Notes: a model not told the origin generated them from the letters alone. A stretch of DNA of 64,000 nt from Helicobacter ganmani (GCF_003364315.1 NZ_NXLS01000002.1:62001-126000), one strand, 5' to 3'. Shown: positions 28,504 to 37,866, counted from the first letter of the stretch. Numbers and translations are program-made.

Positions 28504-29759
28504 AAATTTTTCGCCTGTTGCAAAATCTTAAAAGCCAAACTTAGCTTATCGCAGAATCCCAAATCTACCAATAACGAATCTTGTATCCAAAACACTTGAT
28601 TTTTTTGGGAATCTAGCGGATTGTTAGATGAGGTAATATTGTTTAAACAAATCGCATCTATTTGCTTTTTTCTTAACGCATTACGTGCATTTTGCAAACT
28701 TACTTCCTTCTCAATTTGCGATTCCAACTTAAAACCAATCGTTTTTTGCATCTTAGGCAATGTAGCTAAAATATCTTTATTTTCTTGTAATTTTAGATTC
28801 CATATCTCGCCTATTTCTTGCTTTTTGAGCTTTCCTTGTGCTTTTTGTGGGAGATAATCACTGATTGCCGCACTCATAAACAAAAAAGGATATTGCGTAG
28901 AAAAACTATCATTTTGCCAAGAAAGAATCGCATTGAAAAAATCCTCACTAGATTCTGCTTTTTGAATCTTTATACCCAAAGGCAGAGGATAGGGCATTTT
29001 TGAACTGACAAAGCAAACATTTGCACCCAAAAAATAAGCGGCTAATGCCAAAGACGCTCCCATTTTGCCACTAGAAAAGTTTGATAGGTAGCGCACATCA
29101 TCTATTGCTTCCTTGCTTCCTCCTCCGCTTACACACACATTGCGCCCTTGCCAAAACGAATCCTTCAATAAACTGCGCAAGAGATGAAACACGATTTCTA
29201 AAGGACTTGCCAACGCTCCATTGCCTACGATTCCGCACGCAAGCTCCTTGCATTGTGGCAAAACAATCTGCACTTCACGTGCTTGTAGAATCTTTAGTGA
29301 TTCTAAAATAGCAGGGTTTTCTAGCATTTTGGTATTTGCCGCAGGCGCGAGGAGCTTCATTTTGTCAAAAGCCAAAAAACTTTCTAATAACACATTATCT
29401 GCGATTCCATTTGTAATTTTATTCAAGGTATTTGCACTGCTTGGTGCGATTAAAAACATATCACCCCAAGTTGCAAGCTCAATATGATTGCAAGGATTCT
29501 GCCCCCAACTTTGCATCTTTTGTGTCAAAACTTGATAATGTGAAATCGCCTCAAAAAGCAAAGGATTAATAAATTCTTGCGCACTTTCACTCATCACGAC
29601 GCGCACATTCGCACCTAATTTTTGCAAGATTCTTATTACTTCCAAAGACTTATAAATCGCGACACTACCACTTACGCCTAAAATAATCCTTTTGTTTTCT
29701 AATAGCTTGGGTAGAGACTCTATAAACTCTGCTTGGGGTTCTTGGCTTAAACTTTTCAT
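28500..29759 (-). CDS. coaBC: phosphopantothenoylcysteine decarboxylase/synthetase CoaBC
   Basis: The bifunctional flavoprotein of coenzyme A synthesis (Dfp). The CoaC half (residues 1-190) has GVSGSVAIYKSLEVIR near 28, SSANTLNKITNGIADN near 105, and the substrate clamp APAANTKMLENPA near 137. The CoaB half starts near 205 with VSGGGSKEAIDDVRYLSN and FSSGKMGASLALAAY. Length 419 is normal. It sits 4 nt downstream of the PBP2 gene and overlaps the next gene. Confidence 0.95.
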   Translation of the reverse strand: MKSLSQEPQAEFIESLPKLLENKRIILGVSGSVAIYKSLEVIRILQKLGANVRVVMSESAQEFINPLLFEAISHYQVLTQKMQSWGQNPCNHIELATWGDMFLIAPSSANTLNKITNGIADNVLLESFLAFDKMKLLAPAANTKMLENPAILESLKILQAREVQIVLPQCKELACGIVGNGALASPLEIVFHLLRSLLKDSFWQGRNVCVSGGGSKEAIDDVRYLSNFSSGKMGASLALAAYFLGANVCFVSSKMPYPLPLGIKIQKAESSEDFFNAILSWQNDSFSTQYPFLFMSAAISDYLPQKAQGKLKKQEIGEIWNLKLQENKDILATLPKMQKTIGFKLESQIEKEVSLQNARNALRKKQIDAICLNNITSSNNPLDSQKNQVFWIQDSLLVDLGFCDKLSLAFKILQQAKNL

Positions 29760-29762
29760 TTC

Positions 29763-31631
29763 CTACTCCGCCTCTGCTTCAAAGTTAGAATCCGCAAGAT
29801 TCACAACTTTAGGTGTTTTCACCCCTTTGCGAGATTGCACATAACCCAAATCCACCAATACATTTGAGAGTTTTGCCAAGACCGGACCGCCCGCTCCACT
29901 ACCACTTCCTCCGTGCTCCACCATCACGGTAATAACATAACTTGGGTTATCCGCTGGCAAAAAACCGGTAATCCAAGCTTGCGAGCGATGAAAATAATCC
30001 ATATCTTTTTCTTTAATTCTATCCTTATCCGCTTGCGAGATACCTACCACTTGCGCTGTGCCTGTTTTGCAAGCAAGATAGGCTTTGGATTCTCTTGTAG
30101 CTAAATTTGCTGTGCCACCTGCTTCTGAACAAACTTGACGCATTCCCTCTCTTAATACATTTAACTTGCTCTTTTGGAAATCGCTTAAGACATCTCTAGG
30201 GTAATAGACCATCTCTTCTTCCATTTTCTTTTTGGCAAAATGAGGAATCGGTAGCTTGCCGCTTGCAATGAGGGCGGTATAATTTGCAATCTGCAAAGGA
30301 GTAGTCAAAAATAACCCTTGCCCGATAGAACTTACAACATTATCCCCTGAATACCAATCTTGTTTAAAACGAGCTTTTTTGAGACTTGGACTTGGCACGA
30401 TTCCGGTAAATTCATTGGGCAAATCCACTCCTGTTTTTTTTCCCAATCCCATTGTTTGAAGCACTTTGGCAATATTTTCAAAATCTGTGCGTAAAGAAAG
30501 AATATAAAAATACACATCTACGCTTCGTTTCAAAGCTTTATACAAATCCGCACTTCCGTGCCCCTCTTTTTTCCAATCACGAAATTTTCTGCCTCCAAGC
30601 TCTATAAAAGCTGGGGTTTTAATCTCTGTTGTTTCGCTAATCCCTGCATATTCTAAAAGAGCCAATCCCATTCCCATTTTAATTACAGAGCCGGGTGGAT
30701 ATAAGCCATTAATAAACTTATTAATTAAAGGTTTATAAGGGCTATCACGCAAGAGATTCCAATTCTCATAAGAGATTCCGCCAACGAAATGGTTTAAGTT
30801 GTATTCTGGATAACTTCCCGCAGCCAAAATTTCACCATTTTGCGCATTCATCACGATTGCTGCGCCATTTTTATCCTCAAAAATCTCGTCCATTGCGCGT
30901 TGAATCCTAATGTCCAATGTTGTGATTAAATCGTGATTTTCAATTGCTTCTTTATAAGAAACCATTTCCATTTCTTGATTGAGTGCCGTTACCTTGACGA
31001 TTCGCTTTCCAATCTCTCCTTGCAAATAAGCATCATATTGTCGTTCCAATCCCTCTTTACCAATATTTCCCGTATATTTAGCGATAGGCTGCCTCTCAAT
31101 ATCCTTTTGGTTTGCTTTGCTCACATACCCAATCACATGCGAAGCAGAAGTAAGATTGGGATAATATCTACGCGCTAAAGGAATAATACGCAAGATTTCA
31201 CTTTGGGCGAGTTGCGCATAATGCTGCATAATGAAAAAATGCTCTGCAAACTCAATCACAGGAATATAATCGTGATTATAAGGGGAATCCTTATGGCGAT
31301 AATTTTTAATCAATTCTTCCTTAGAATATTGTGGAAAAAACACCAAAAGCTTTTCTATTTCTTTTTCCAACAAAGGCAAATTGGAACGCAAAGAAAGACG
31401 AGGAGGCAAGGAGAGCATAAAACCCACATTATTTGTAGCAAGCGGTTCTCCATATCGGTCTAAAATCTGCCCACGCACAGGCACAATGTATTCCTCACGC
31501 AAAATATTATTTTCGGCTTGTTCTTGAAAGAATTTTTGATTTAAAATACTTAAATCAAAAATTCTTACTAATAATACCACCCAAAAAAGCACAAACATTA
31601 CAAAAAATATCGTTATTCGCGTATTCATCAT
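29763..31631 (-). CDS. mrdA: penicillin-binding protein 2 (peptidoglycan transpeptidase)
   Basis: PBP2 is the class B transpeptidase for cell elongation and works with RodA and MreBCD. A single N-terminal transmembrane helix (residues 5-27) is followed by the dimerisation domain and the transpeptidase domain. The active-site SVIK tetrad is near 315 and KTGTAQV near 520. The ATGATG at 31628-31633 overlaps the stop of the upstream membrane protein gene. An upstream start at 31652 would add seven or so unlikely residues, so 31631 is preferred. Confidence 0.95.
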   Translation of the reverse strand: MMNTRITIFFVMFVLFWVVLLVRIFDLSILNQKFFQEQAENNILREEYIVPVRGQILDRYGEPLATNNVGFMLSLPPRLSLRSNLPLLEKEIEKLLVFFPQYSKEELIKNYRHKDSPYNHDYIPVIEFAEHFFIMQHYAQLAQSEILRIIPLARRYYPNLTSASHVIGYVSKANQKDIERQPIAKYTGNIGKEGLERQYDAYLQGEIGKRIVKVTALNQEMEMVSYKEAIENHDLITTLDIRIQRAMDEIFEDKNGAAIVMNAQNGEILAAGSYPEYNLNHFVGGISYENWNLLRDSPYKPLINKFINGLYPPGSVIKMGMGLALLEYAGISETTEIKTPAFIELGGRKFRDWKKEGHGSADLYKALKRSVDVYFYILSLRTDFENIAKVLQTMGLGKKTGVDLPNEFTGIVPSPSLKKARFKQDWYSGDNVVSSIGQGLFLTTPLQIANYTALIASGKLPIPHFAKKKMEEEMVYYPRDVLSDFQKSKLNVLREGMRQVCSEAGGTANLATRESKAYLACKTGTAQVVGISQADKDRIKEKDMDYFHRSQAWITGFLPADNPSYVITVMVEHGGSGSGAGGPVLAKLSNVLVDLGYVQSRKGVKTPKVVNLADSNFEAEAE

Positions 31632-32092
31632 AAAATCCACATTATAAACCATATTAACACGATTTCACATGCAATATACAAACCAACCAGCCACGAAATT
31701 TGCGGCATATCTATGTCTAAAAAATATCCAAAAATCTTTAAAAATGCAAAATAACCAAGATACGCATAAGTGATAAATAGAGGTATAAAAACCTTGCTAT
31801 ATCCAAAAAATTTACGAAATTTAGGCAATAAAATTTCAAAAGACATTGCAATAAATAAAATCACGCTAAAAAATGGCAATCCTTTACTTGCCTCAAAATA
31901 CAAAAAAAATGGCACTAAAAAATAAAAAAATCCAAAGGAATGCTCCTTGTATTTTTCTTGAGTTATCACATACATCACGCCAAAAAGCGGTGGCAAAAAA
32001 TAAAAAATATCTGTTAAAGAAAGATAAATGACGAGGATAAAAATCAAAAAAAAGATTTTTAGATTTTTTTTATCAGTGCTATTTCTTCGCAT
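31628..32092 (-). CDS. MreD-like integral membrane protein
   Basis: A small polytopic membrane protein with about five hydrophobic helices (for example IFFLIFILVIYLSLTDIFYF, then repeated Phe-rich segments). It lies directly upstream of PBP2 and overlaps it, the position MreD takes in many rod-shaped bacteria, and it matches an unnamed gene at the same place in H. pylori. MreD is very divergent, so this is inference. The start is uncertain: ATG 32128, 32110 and 32092 are all in frame. I chose 32092 (MRRNSTDKK) because it reduces the overlap with the acetyltransferase gene to 34 nt. Confidence 0.6.
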   Translation of the reverse strand: MRRNSTDKKNLKIFFLIFILVIYLSLTDIFYFLPPLFGVMYVITQEKYKEHSFGFFYFLVPFFLYFEASKGLPFFSVILFIAMSFEILLPKFRKFFGYSKVFIPLFITYAYLGYFAFLKIFGYFLDIDMPQISWLVGLYIACEIVLIWFIMWIL

Positions 32093-32595
32093 AGTGGAAA
32101 ATGTTTGCATAAAATACAATCCGCCCATATTTTTTGATTTGGTATATTTTCTTTACTCACTTCTTGGAATCCCAATTTCTCAAATAAAGCCCGCCTATAA
32201 GTCAAAACTAAAATTTCCTTTACCCCAAGTGCCTTACCCTCCACCTCACAATCTAAAATCAACTCACTTCCTACGCCCAATCTTTGAGCAAAAGGCGCAA
32301 CAATCAAACTGCGCACTTCTGCCAACTCCAAAGAATGGATATGCAAAGCACAGAATCCCAACATAATGGGGTTTTTTAATGTATTTAAGCTTGTGGATTC
32401 TAATTTCAATTTGGCTTGAGGGGTTTTTTGAACGCTTTTTAACACGGATTCCTCCTCCCAAGCTACACGATAAGAACGAATCATATTTGCCATAATTTCT
32501 GCGCTTCTTTCCAAAATTATGCCACGTTCCACTTCTGGACGCACAATTTCACGCATCATAGAAATATCTTTTAAAACAGGTCGTGTAATAATCAT
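32059..32595 (-). CDS. ArgA-like GNAT N-acetyltransferase
   Basis: A single-domain GNAT enzyme most like the acetyltransferase half of N-acetylglutamate synthase. Motif A is VRSLIVAPFAQRLGVGSELI near 94-113. The tail LTYRRALFEKLGFQEVSKE and IWADCILCKHFPLCEEIAL is strongly ArgA-like. The usual N-terminal amino-acid kinase domain is missing, as in 'short' ArgA forms. A Lys/Ser-rich insert at about residues 48-76 separates the first helix from the beta strand. It would start arginine biosynthesis if orthologous. It overlaps engB by 4 nt. Confidence 0.75.
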   Translation of the reverse strand: MIITRPVLKDISMMREIVRPEVERGIILERSAEIMANMIRSYRVAWEEESVLKSVQKTPQAKLKLESTSLNTLKNPIMLGFCALHIHSLELAEVRSLIVAPFAQRLGVGSELILDCEVEGKALGVKEILVLTYRRALFEKLGFQEVSKENIPNQKIWADCILCKHFPLCEEIALIKKI

Positions 32596-33233
32596 ACTTC
32601 CTCCAAAACCTTTCTCCCTAGTGTATTTTCAAGAATAAAATCTACAATTTCATTTTGATTCTGTCTTTTTAGGGAGCTAGAAAACTTGGCTTTGGGAAAT
32701 GTAGATTTAAGCTTACTTTGCTCGTTTGCCTTCAGTTTATCAAATTTTGTAAAAATCTGCACTAAGTGTTGGTCAGCCCTAAGAAACTGCGAAATAAAAG
32801 CAACAAGATTCAAATCAATCTCCAAATAAGGATGGCGACTATCCACCAAATGCACAAACAGCCGAATGTTGTCGCGTTTGCGCAAGAACTCTACCAAATT
32901 GCGATTCCACAATTCTTTCTGACTTTTTGCAACTTTGGCATAACCAAAACCGGGCAAATCTACAAACATAACCTTTAAAGTATCCGAGTCCAAGCTTTCT
33001 TGAGCAATCTTTTCTTTCCATTCTGTTAAAAAGAAATTGATTAATTGCGTTTTTCCAGGCGTAGAAGAGCTTTTAGCAAGATTTTTTTGATTGCAAATTA
33101 AATTAATCAATGTGCTTTTGCCTACATTACTACGCCCCAAAAATGCTACTTCAGAAATCATCGGTGGAGGACATTGCGCAAATGTTTGAGCGGAAGTTTG
33201 AAATTGAGCAGACTTTAGGATAAAACGACTCAT
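32592..33233 (-). CDS. engB: ribosome biogenesis GTPase EngB (YsxC/YihA)
   Basis: An essential small GTPase for 50S subunit assembly. G1 is GRSNVGKSTLIN near 33-44, the switch has SSTPGKTQLINFF, G3 is DLPGFGYAKV near 92, and G4 is TKFDK near 162. Length 213 is normal. Its start overlaps the lptA stop, and its stop overlaps the ArgA-like start, so the block is tightly coupled. Confidence 0.95.
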   Translation of the reverse strand: MSRFILKSAQFQTSAQTFAQCPPPMISEVAFLGRSNVGKSTLINLICNQKNLAKSSSTPGKTQLINFFLTEWKEKIAQESLDSDTLKVMFVDLPGFGYAKVAKSQKELWNRNLVEFLRKRDNIRLFVHLVDSRHPYLEIDLNLVAFISQFLRADQHLVQIFTKFDKLKANEQSKLKSTFPKAKFSSSLKRQNQNEIVDFILENTLGRKVLEEV

Positions 33234-33700
33234 TTTGGCTCTTTTTCAAGTTTAAAAATCAAACGCGCAGGCTTTTCTTCATTGCCCAAAACATTAATAA
33301 AACCCTCTTTGTAACGAATAATGATTTTATCGCCTCTTACGACATTATTTTTGGCTATCTCTTTTACCACTGCATTGCCCAAAATCTGATATTCTTGATT
33401 GGAAGGCAAATAAAGTGCTTCGTTTGCCCTTCCCTCAATCCTACGTCCATCTTGTAAAGTAAGCCAAAAGCGCACATTTCCAATGGCTTGCATTCTGTTT
33501 GGGCGATTATTAGAATCAAGATAAATAAAAGCCTCATCTGCTTTCAAATTATCCTTGGCACGTTTGACTTCTACATTGCCTTTTAGTTGGGTTAATTTGC
33601 GTTGCTCATCTCCAATGAGTTCCTTTGCGCTTACTTCAATCTCCTCTGCCCAAACAAAAGGAATCAACAAAATAAACAAAACCTTAGACAGGTGTTTCAT
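33230..33700 (-). CDS. lptA: LPS transport periplasmic protein LptA
   Basis: LptA carries LPS across the periplasm. The protein has a signal peptide (MKHLSKVLFILLIPFVWA) and then the OstA-like beta-jellyroll pattern: LKGNVEVKRAKDNLKADEA, MQAIGNVRFWLTLQDGRRIE, and ILGNAVVKEIAKNNVVRGDK. Length 156 is standard. It follows lptC and overlaps it by 4 nt. Confidence 0.93.
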   Translation of the reverse strand: MKHLSKVLFILLIPFVWAEEIEVSAKELIGDEQRKLTQLKGNVEVKRAKDNLKADEAFIYLDSNNRPNRMQAIGNVRFWLTLQDGRRIEGRANEALYLPSNQEYQILGNAVVKEIAKNNVVRGDKIIIRYKEGFINVLGNEEKPARLIFKLEKEPK

Positions 33701-34278
33701 TGTTTTACCTTTAAGATTCCATAAATATTTTTTGCGTAGATTTTATTTTCTCTATACGTGATGTTCTGCCCGCGAATCTTATAGTTTTCGTCCAAAACAA
33801 TAAATTCCCCCTCTCCTTTTAGCTCTTTTATATCAGGATTATATTGTGCTATTTGACTCCAAAACTTTGTTTTATTGCGTTGATAATTCACACCTTGAGG
33901 AAAAAAAATCTCTTGATTATCATAAAGTGCAAAGCTAGATTGTAAATTTTCTTGCCCTAGCACCTTTTCTTTGCGTTGAGATTCTTGACTTGGAAAAGTA
34001 AAATTCGTTACACTAAAATGCTCCAACTCATTCATTCCTTTCACATTCTCACGCGCTTTCTTTCCAAGCGCAACCACGCTCACTCCTTGTGCGCCTATCC
34101 GATAATATTCAAAATTAAAAACCTCAAATCTTGCAACTTTTTCTCTCCCCTTTAAATCTTGCGTTTTCTTACCATTTAAAACCGCAACCATTACAAGGCT
34201 CAACACGCAAAGAGAAAGAAAAAATATCGGGATTAAGCGACCACTTTTGAGTTGATTAATTTTAAGCAAAGATTTCAT
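33697..34278 (-). CDS. lptC: LptC-like LPS export protein
   Basis: A bitopic inner-membrane protein with one N-terminal helix (IPIFFLSLCVLSLVMVAVL, residues 17-35) and a periplasmic beta-rich domain. Sequence similarity within this family is low, so the name rests mainly on position: directly between kdsC and lptA, as in most LPS-producing bacteria, and on size (193 residues). LptC links the LptBFG transporter to LptA. The start overlaps the kdsC 3' end by 17 nt. Confidence 0.82.
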   Translation of the reverse strand: MKSLLKINQLKSGRLIPIFFLSLCVLSLVMVAVLNGKKTQDLKGREKVARFEVFNFEYYRIGAQGVSVVALGKKARENVKGMNELEHFSVTNFTFPSQESQRKEKVLGQENLQSSFALYDNQEIFFPQGVNYQRNKTKFWSQIAQYNPDIKELKGEGEFIVLDENYKIRGQNITYRENKIYAKNIYGILKVKQ

Positions 34279-34756
34279 AAAGTTTAACTTGTAATTTTTC
34301 TTTTTTTATTAAATCATCAATCATCTCACGCACAGCACCCTTACCACCCTTATGTTTAAGCACTTTATGAACATTTCGTTTCACTTCTTTTACCGCATCA
34401 GAGGGTGCAAAGGAATATTTGACAAGCTTTAGCATACTCAAATCATTCAAATCATCTCCAATGATTGCAACTTCTTTAAGCGAGAGATTTGCTTCTTTTA
34501 AAATCTCCTCTAAAGCTTTTGCCTTGTCGCTTACACCCTGTTTGAGATAGGTGATTCTAAGTTCTCGTGCTCGGTTTTCAACCAACTTGGATTTGCGTCC
34601 TGTGATAATTGCAACTTCTCCTCCAAGTTTAATCCACATCGCAATTCCTAAGCCGTCTTTTACATTAAACGCTTTCATTTCTACACCCTCATTGCTATAA
34701 ATCAGACTCCCATCACTCAAAGTTCCATCTACATCTAACACAATCAACTTAATCAT
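34262..34756 (-). CDS. kdsC: Kdo-8-phosphate phosphatase KdsC
   Basis: A HAD-type phosphatase releasing phosphate from Kdo-8-P in LPS inner-core synthesis. The catalytic DVDGTLSDG motif is at residues 8-16, ITGRKSKLVENRA near 53, and GDDLNDLSML near 101. The small tetrameric C0-type fold fits the 164-residue length. It overlaps hisB upstream by 4 nt and lptC downstream. Confidence 0.95.
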   Translation of the reverse strand: MIKLIVLDVDGTLSDGSLIYSNEGVEMKAFNVKDGLGIAMWIKLGGEVAIITGRKSKLVENRARELRITYLKQGVSDKAKALEEILKEANLSLKEVAIIGDDLNDLSMLKLVKYSFAPSDAVKEVKRNVHKVLKHKGGKGAVREMIDDLIKKEKLQVKLYEIFA

Positions 34757-35325
34757 AGAATCCCCTTTGTGCTTGGGATTCCAAGTGCCTCATTCCTAGC
34801 ACTTGCTCTACGCAAAGCAACAGCAAAAGCCTTAAAGGAAGCTTCTATCAAATGGTGTTGATTTTTGCCACGTTTTTGAACAATATGCGCAGAGATTCCA
34901 GCATTTATAACCACAGCACGAAAAAACTCTTCTACTAGCTCACAATCAAAATCGCCAACTTTGCCTCTAGTTTCCAAATCAAAAAACAAAAAAGGACGGT
35001 TACTAAGGTCCAAGTCGCACTCCACACATGCCTCGTCCATTACGATAGAAGCATTCCCAAAACGTTCCACTTTTTGAATTGGAAAAAGCGAATCTTTCAA
35101 CAAGGCACCAAGCACAATTCCACAATCCTCCACACTATGATGAAAATCTACCTCCACATCGCCCACACACTGCAATTTAAGATTCCAATTTGCATGCTTA
35201 CAAAGCGATTCTAACATATGATTAAAGAATCCAATTTTTGTTGAAATCTCCACCTTACCCTCACCATAAACTTCTAAAGTTGCAGTGATTTTCGTTTCTT
35301 TGGTATTGCGTGTAAGAGTTTTCAT
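34753..35325 (-). CDS. hisB: imidazoleglycerol-phosphate dehydratase HisB
   Basis: HisB dehydrates imidazoleglycerol phosphate in histidine biosynthesis. Metal-binding His motifs are clear: FFNHMLESLCKHANW near 28-42, DFHHSVEDCGIVLG near 60-73, and KNQHHLIEASFKAFA near 160. The protein is the monofunctional 190-residue type without the N-terminal histidinol-phosphatase domain. No other his gene is in the window. Its stop overlaps the kdsC start (ATGA), so a histidine gene is coupled to LPS genes. Confidence 0.96.
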   Translation of the reverse strand: MKTLTRNTKETKITATLEVYGEGKVEISTKIGFFNHMLESLCKHANWNLKLQCVGDVEVDFHHSVEDCGIVLGALLKDSLFPIQKVERFGNASIVMDEACVECDLDLSNRPFLFFDLETRGKVGDFDCELVEEFFRAVVINAGISAHIVQKRGKNQHHLIEASFKAFAVALRRASARNEALGIPSTKGIL

Positions 35326-35374
35326 AATCTACCTTTCTTTAAAATAACTTAAACTTTGGATTCTTTACATCAAA

Positions 35375-36205
35375 CTACTCTGTAGTAATAAATGCTCCTG
35401 CTATTTTTTGTGAAGCGATAAAATCCCTTGCCTCTGCCTCACTCTTAAATCCACTCAATAAAACACGATAAATAGGAGAGCCTTGCGCAACATATTCCCG
35501 AATCACGGCTTGATAGCCGTGCGCATTTGCATGGGTGCTTTGGTATTTCACAGCACCACTTTTGTTTTTAAAAGCACCAATTTGCACAAGGAAATGCGAA
35601 AGTTGCATTCTCTCTTGCGTATGCGCGACTTTGTATTCGCTTCTTGCCAAAGTTTCTTGATTGAGGGGCATAGAATCTGAAATCGTGCCATTAAAGCCAA
35701 TAACTTCTAAGTGCACGCGTGCCGTACCTTTACCCACCATCTCAATATCTCTTGCCGCACTATTAGACAAATCAATAATCCTCCCCGTTACAAAAGGACC
35801 TCTATCATTAATGCGCACAATCGTAGATTTACCATTTTCTTTGCTTGTTACACGCACAATCGTATTCATAGGCAAAGTTTTATGTGCCGCTGTATGCGCA
35901 TACATACTATAAGTTTCTCCATTAGAAGTTTTTTTGCCGTGAAATTTTGGACCATACCAACTCGCAATTCCTTCATAAGTTTCTCCCAATGCTACTTGTG
36001 TTGGATAATACCATTTTCCATTGACTCTATAAGGTTTCATTGTGGCTTTATGTGCTTGTTGGCTTGTATTCATCACTCCATAATCTGGCGTAGATTGTGT
36101 CGTAGAAGAGGGATTATAATAAACATCACTCTTACCAAAAAAGCAACCATTCAGGCTAAAAGCTGCCCAAATAACACCTAACAAAATCCCATAAAAACCT
36201 TTCAC
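35375..36205 (-). CDS. rlpA: RlpA-like septal ring lytic transglycosylase with SPOR domain
   Basis: RlpA cleaves peptide-free glycan strands at the division site. An N-terminal lipoprotein signal (WAAFSLNGC, Cys 21) is followed by the double-psi beta-barrel at about 70-165 (ASWYGPKFHGKKTSNGE, NDRGPFVTGRIIDLS). The C-terminal SPOR domain (about 205-276) binds denuded glycan. Length 276 is normal. It overlaps the mltD-like gene by 4 nt and lies 49 nt before hisB. Confidence 0.93.
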   Translation of the reverse strand: MKGFYGILLGVIWAAFSLNGCFFGKSDVYYNPSSTTQSTPDYGVMNTSQQAHKATMKPYRVNGKWYYPTQVALGETYEGIASWYGPKFHGKKTSNGETYSMYAHTAAHKTLPMNTIVRVTSKENGKSTIVRINDRGPFVTGRIIDLSNSAARDIEMVGKGTARVHLEVIGFNGTISDSMPLNQETLARSEYKVAHTQERMQLSHFLVQIGAFKNKSGAVKYQSTHANAHGYQAVIREYVAQGSPIYRVLLSGFKSEAEARDFIASQKIAGAFITTE

Positions 36206-37281
36206 GCTTTATCCTTTTCAAGAGGAATAATAATCTCTTGATTGATAGAAAGGGAATTTGCATTTTGAATCGCGTTGTATTGCGTAATGCGTTTGCTTGG
36301 CACACCATAACGTTTGGCGATAGAATGAATCGTCTCTCCCTTGCCTACGCGATGTACCAAATAAGATTTAACTTGTAATTTTTCTTTAGTTTGCACTTCA
36401 GATTTATAGCGCGCCAAAAACTGATAAGGCACATACACAGAGTAAGATTTCGCATAAGTTGGAGCGATATTGCGTTTGAATTGTGGATTATAATATTTCA
36501 ACTCTTTCAAACTCAATCCCACTTGTGCGGCAATTTTGCTTAATGGAGTAGCTGGTGGCACCTCAATTGAAGTAAGCAAAGAATTTGCTCCACGATTTAA
36601 GAAATAATCGTAATTATTCGTTTTTAAGGTATCCACATTGCGAAACATCAAAGAAACAGAAAGAATCTTGCGAATATACATACGACTTTCTAATGGAATA
36701 TATTTGATTTCAGGGTCTAAAAGCACACTCAATGAATCACTACCCGCTTCGCTGATTGCGCGCCTTAAGCGTCCATCACCGCAATTATAGGCAATTGCAG
36801 CAAGATACCATTTACCAAAGCTTTCTTTTAATTGCTTTAAATAAGTAATTGCAGCTTTTGTGGATTTGATTGGGTCTTTGCGCTCGTCAATTTGAGCATT
36901 AATCTCCAATCCTAAAGATTTAGCGGTTTTGGGCATAAACTGCCACATTCCTATTGCGCGTTTGCTAGACTTAGCAGTCAAAGAGAATCCAGATTCAATC
37001 ATCGCAAGATACAGGAATTCTTGCGGGATTCCTTCCTTTAAAAACATTTCTTTAAGTGTAGGAATAAACTCATAGCCACTTTTGAATTTTTGTAGCAAAT
37101 AATCTTGTCTCGCATCACTTAAAAAAGAATTTTTCACATCAACAAAATATTCATTGTTTAAAAATTCTGGTTCTACATCAAAGGTTTTTAAAACCTCCTC
37201 GCTGTGCGTATCATAACCCATTATGTCAAATTGAGCAAATCCCAAAGTTGCAATCAATAAAAGGAAATAAAAAAATTTCAT
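36202..37281 (-). CDS. mltD: MltD-like membrane-bound lytic transglycosylase with LysM
   Basis: A periplasmic muramidase that cleaves peptidoglycan with anhydro-muramyl formation. A signal peptide (MKFFYFLLLIATLGFAQF) precedes the SLT domain, whose catalytic Glu is in MIESGFSLTAKSSKRAIGMW near 93 and whose AIAYNCGDGRL follows near 163. A C-terminal LysM unit (YLVHRVGKGETIHSIAKRYG, about 308-355) binds glycan. H. pylori calls its homologue DniR or MltD. Confidence 0.93.
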   Translation of the reverse strand: MKFFYFLLLIATLGFAQFDIMGYDTHSEEVLKTFDVEPEFLNNEYFVDVKNSFLSDARQDYLLQKFKSGYEFIPTLKEMFLKEGIPQEFLYLAMIESGFSLTAKSSKRAIGMWQFMPKTAKSLGLEINAQIDERKDPIKSTKAAITYLKQLKESFGKWYLAAIAYNCGDGRLRRAISEAGSDSLSVLLDPEIKYIPLESRMYIRKILSVSLMFRNVDTLKTNNYDYFLNRGANSLLTSIEVPPATPLSKIAAQVGLSLKELKYYNPQFKRNIAPTYAKSYSVYVPYQFLARYKSEVQTKEKLQVKSYLVHRVGKGETIHSIAKRYGVPSKRITQYNAIQNANSLSINQEIIIPLEKDKA

Positions 37282-37383
37282 CGGATACCTTAAAAAATAT
37301 TTAATTTAAGTAAAGATTAGATTCTATCTAAAATTTATAAAGTTTTCAATAAAAATTTATAAAAATACAACGATATTATTTCC

Positions 37384-37866
37384 CTATTTTGCTTGATTTT
37401 GTATCTTTTGTAAAGATTGTTGCGCTTCTTTTAGGCGATTTTGTAACTGCAAAAACCAATCTTTGTATTGTTTAAGCTGCATTTCCTCACTCTCATTTGG
37501 ATTGTTTAAGATTAAAACAGCACGATAATCTTTCTCAAATTCCTCTACAATCCAACGCAACTGCAAAAACTCTTGAGGGCTTACATTACTTTGCTTTAGA
37601 ATCTCTAATGCTTGTTCATAATTATGCTTTGTTTTTTGCAAAAATTTCTGAAGATTCAAACGTTGCTTTGATTGGCTAAAAATACTTAGAGCAGAACGAT
37701 TATATGGGTCTATGTCTAAGGCTTGTGTGGCGAGTTGATAGGAGGATTCAAAGTTTCCCTTATTGAATTCTCTCTTTGCTTCGCGGCTCAAATTATAAGA
37801 AGTAGAAAAATAAAAATATCCCGCAATTAAAAACAATAATCCAACGCCTGATACTATCCATCTCAT
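37384..37866 (-). CDS. TPR-like bitopic membrane protein, function unknown
   Basis: A 160-residue protein with one N-terminal transmembrane helix (WIVSGVGLLFLIAGYFYF, residues 3-20). A single TPR-like unit follows (REFNKGNFESSYQLATQALDIDPYNRSALSIF, described by position 36-67), then charged helical sequence ending in a likely coiled coil rich in Gln, Lys and Leu. No enzymatic motif is visible. It overlaps the acyltransferase gene stop/start by one base. The neighbouring genes suggest an envelope role, but this is inference. Confidence 0.7.
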   Translation of the reverse strand: MRWIVSGVGLLFLIAGYFYFSTSYNLSREAKREFNKGNFESSYQLATQALDIDPYNRSALSIFSQSKQRLNLQKFLQKTKHNYEQALEILKQSNVSPQEFLQLRWIVEEFEKDYRAVLILNNPNESEEMQLKQYKDWFLQLQNRLKEAQQSLQKIQNQAK

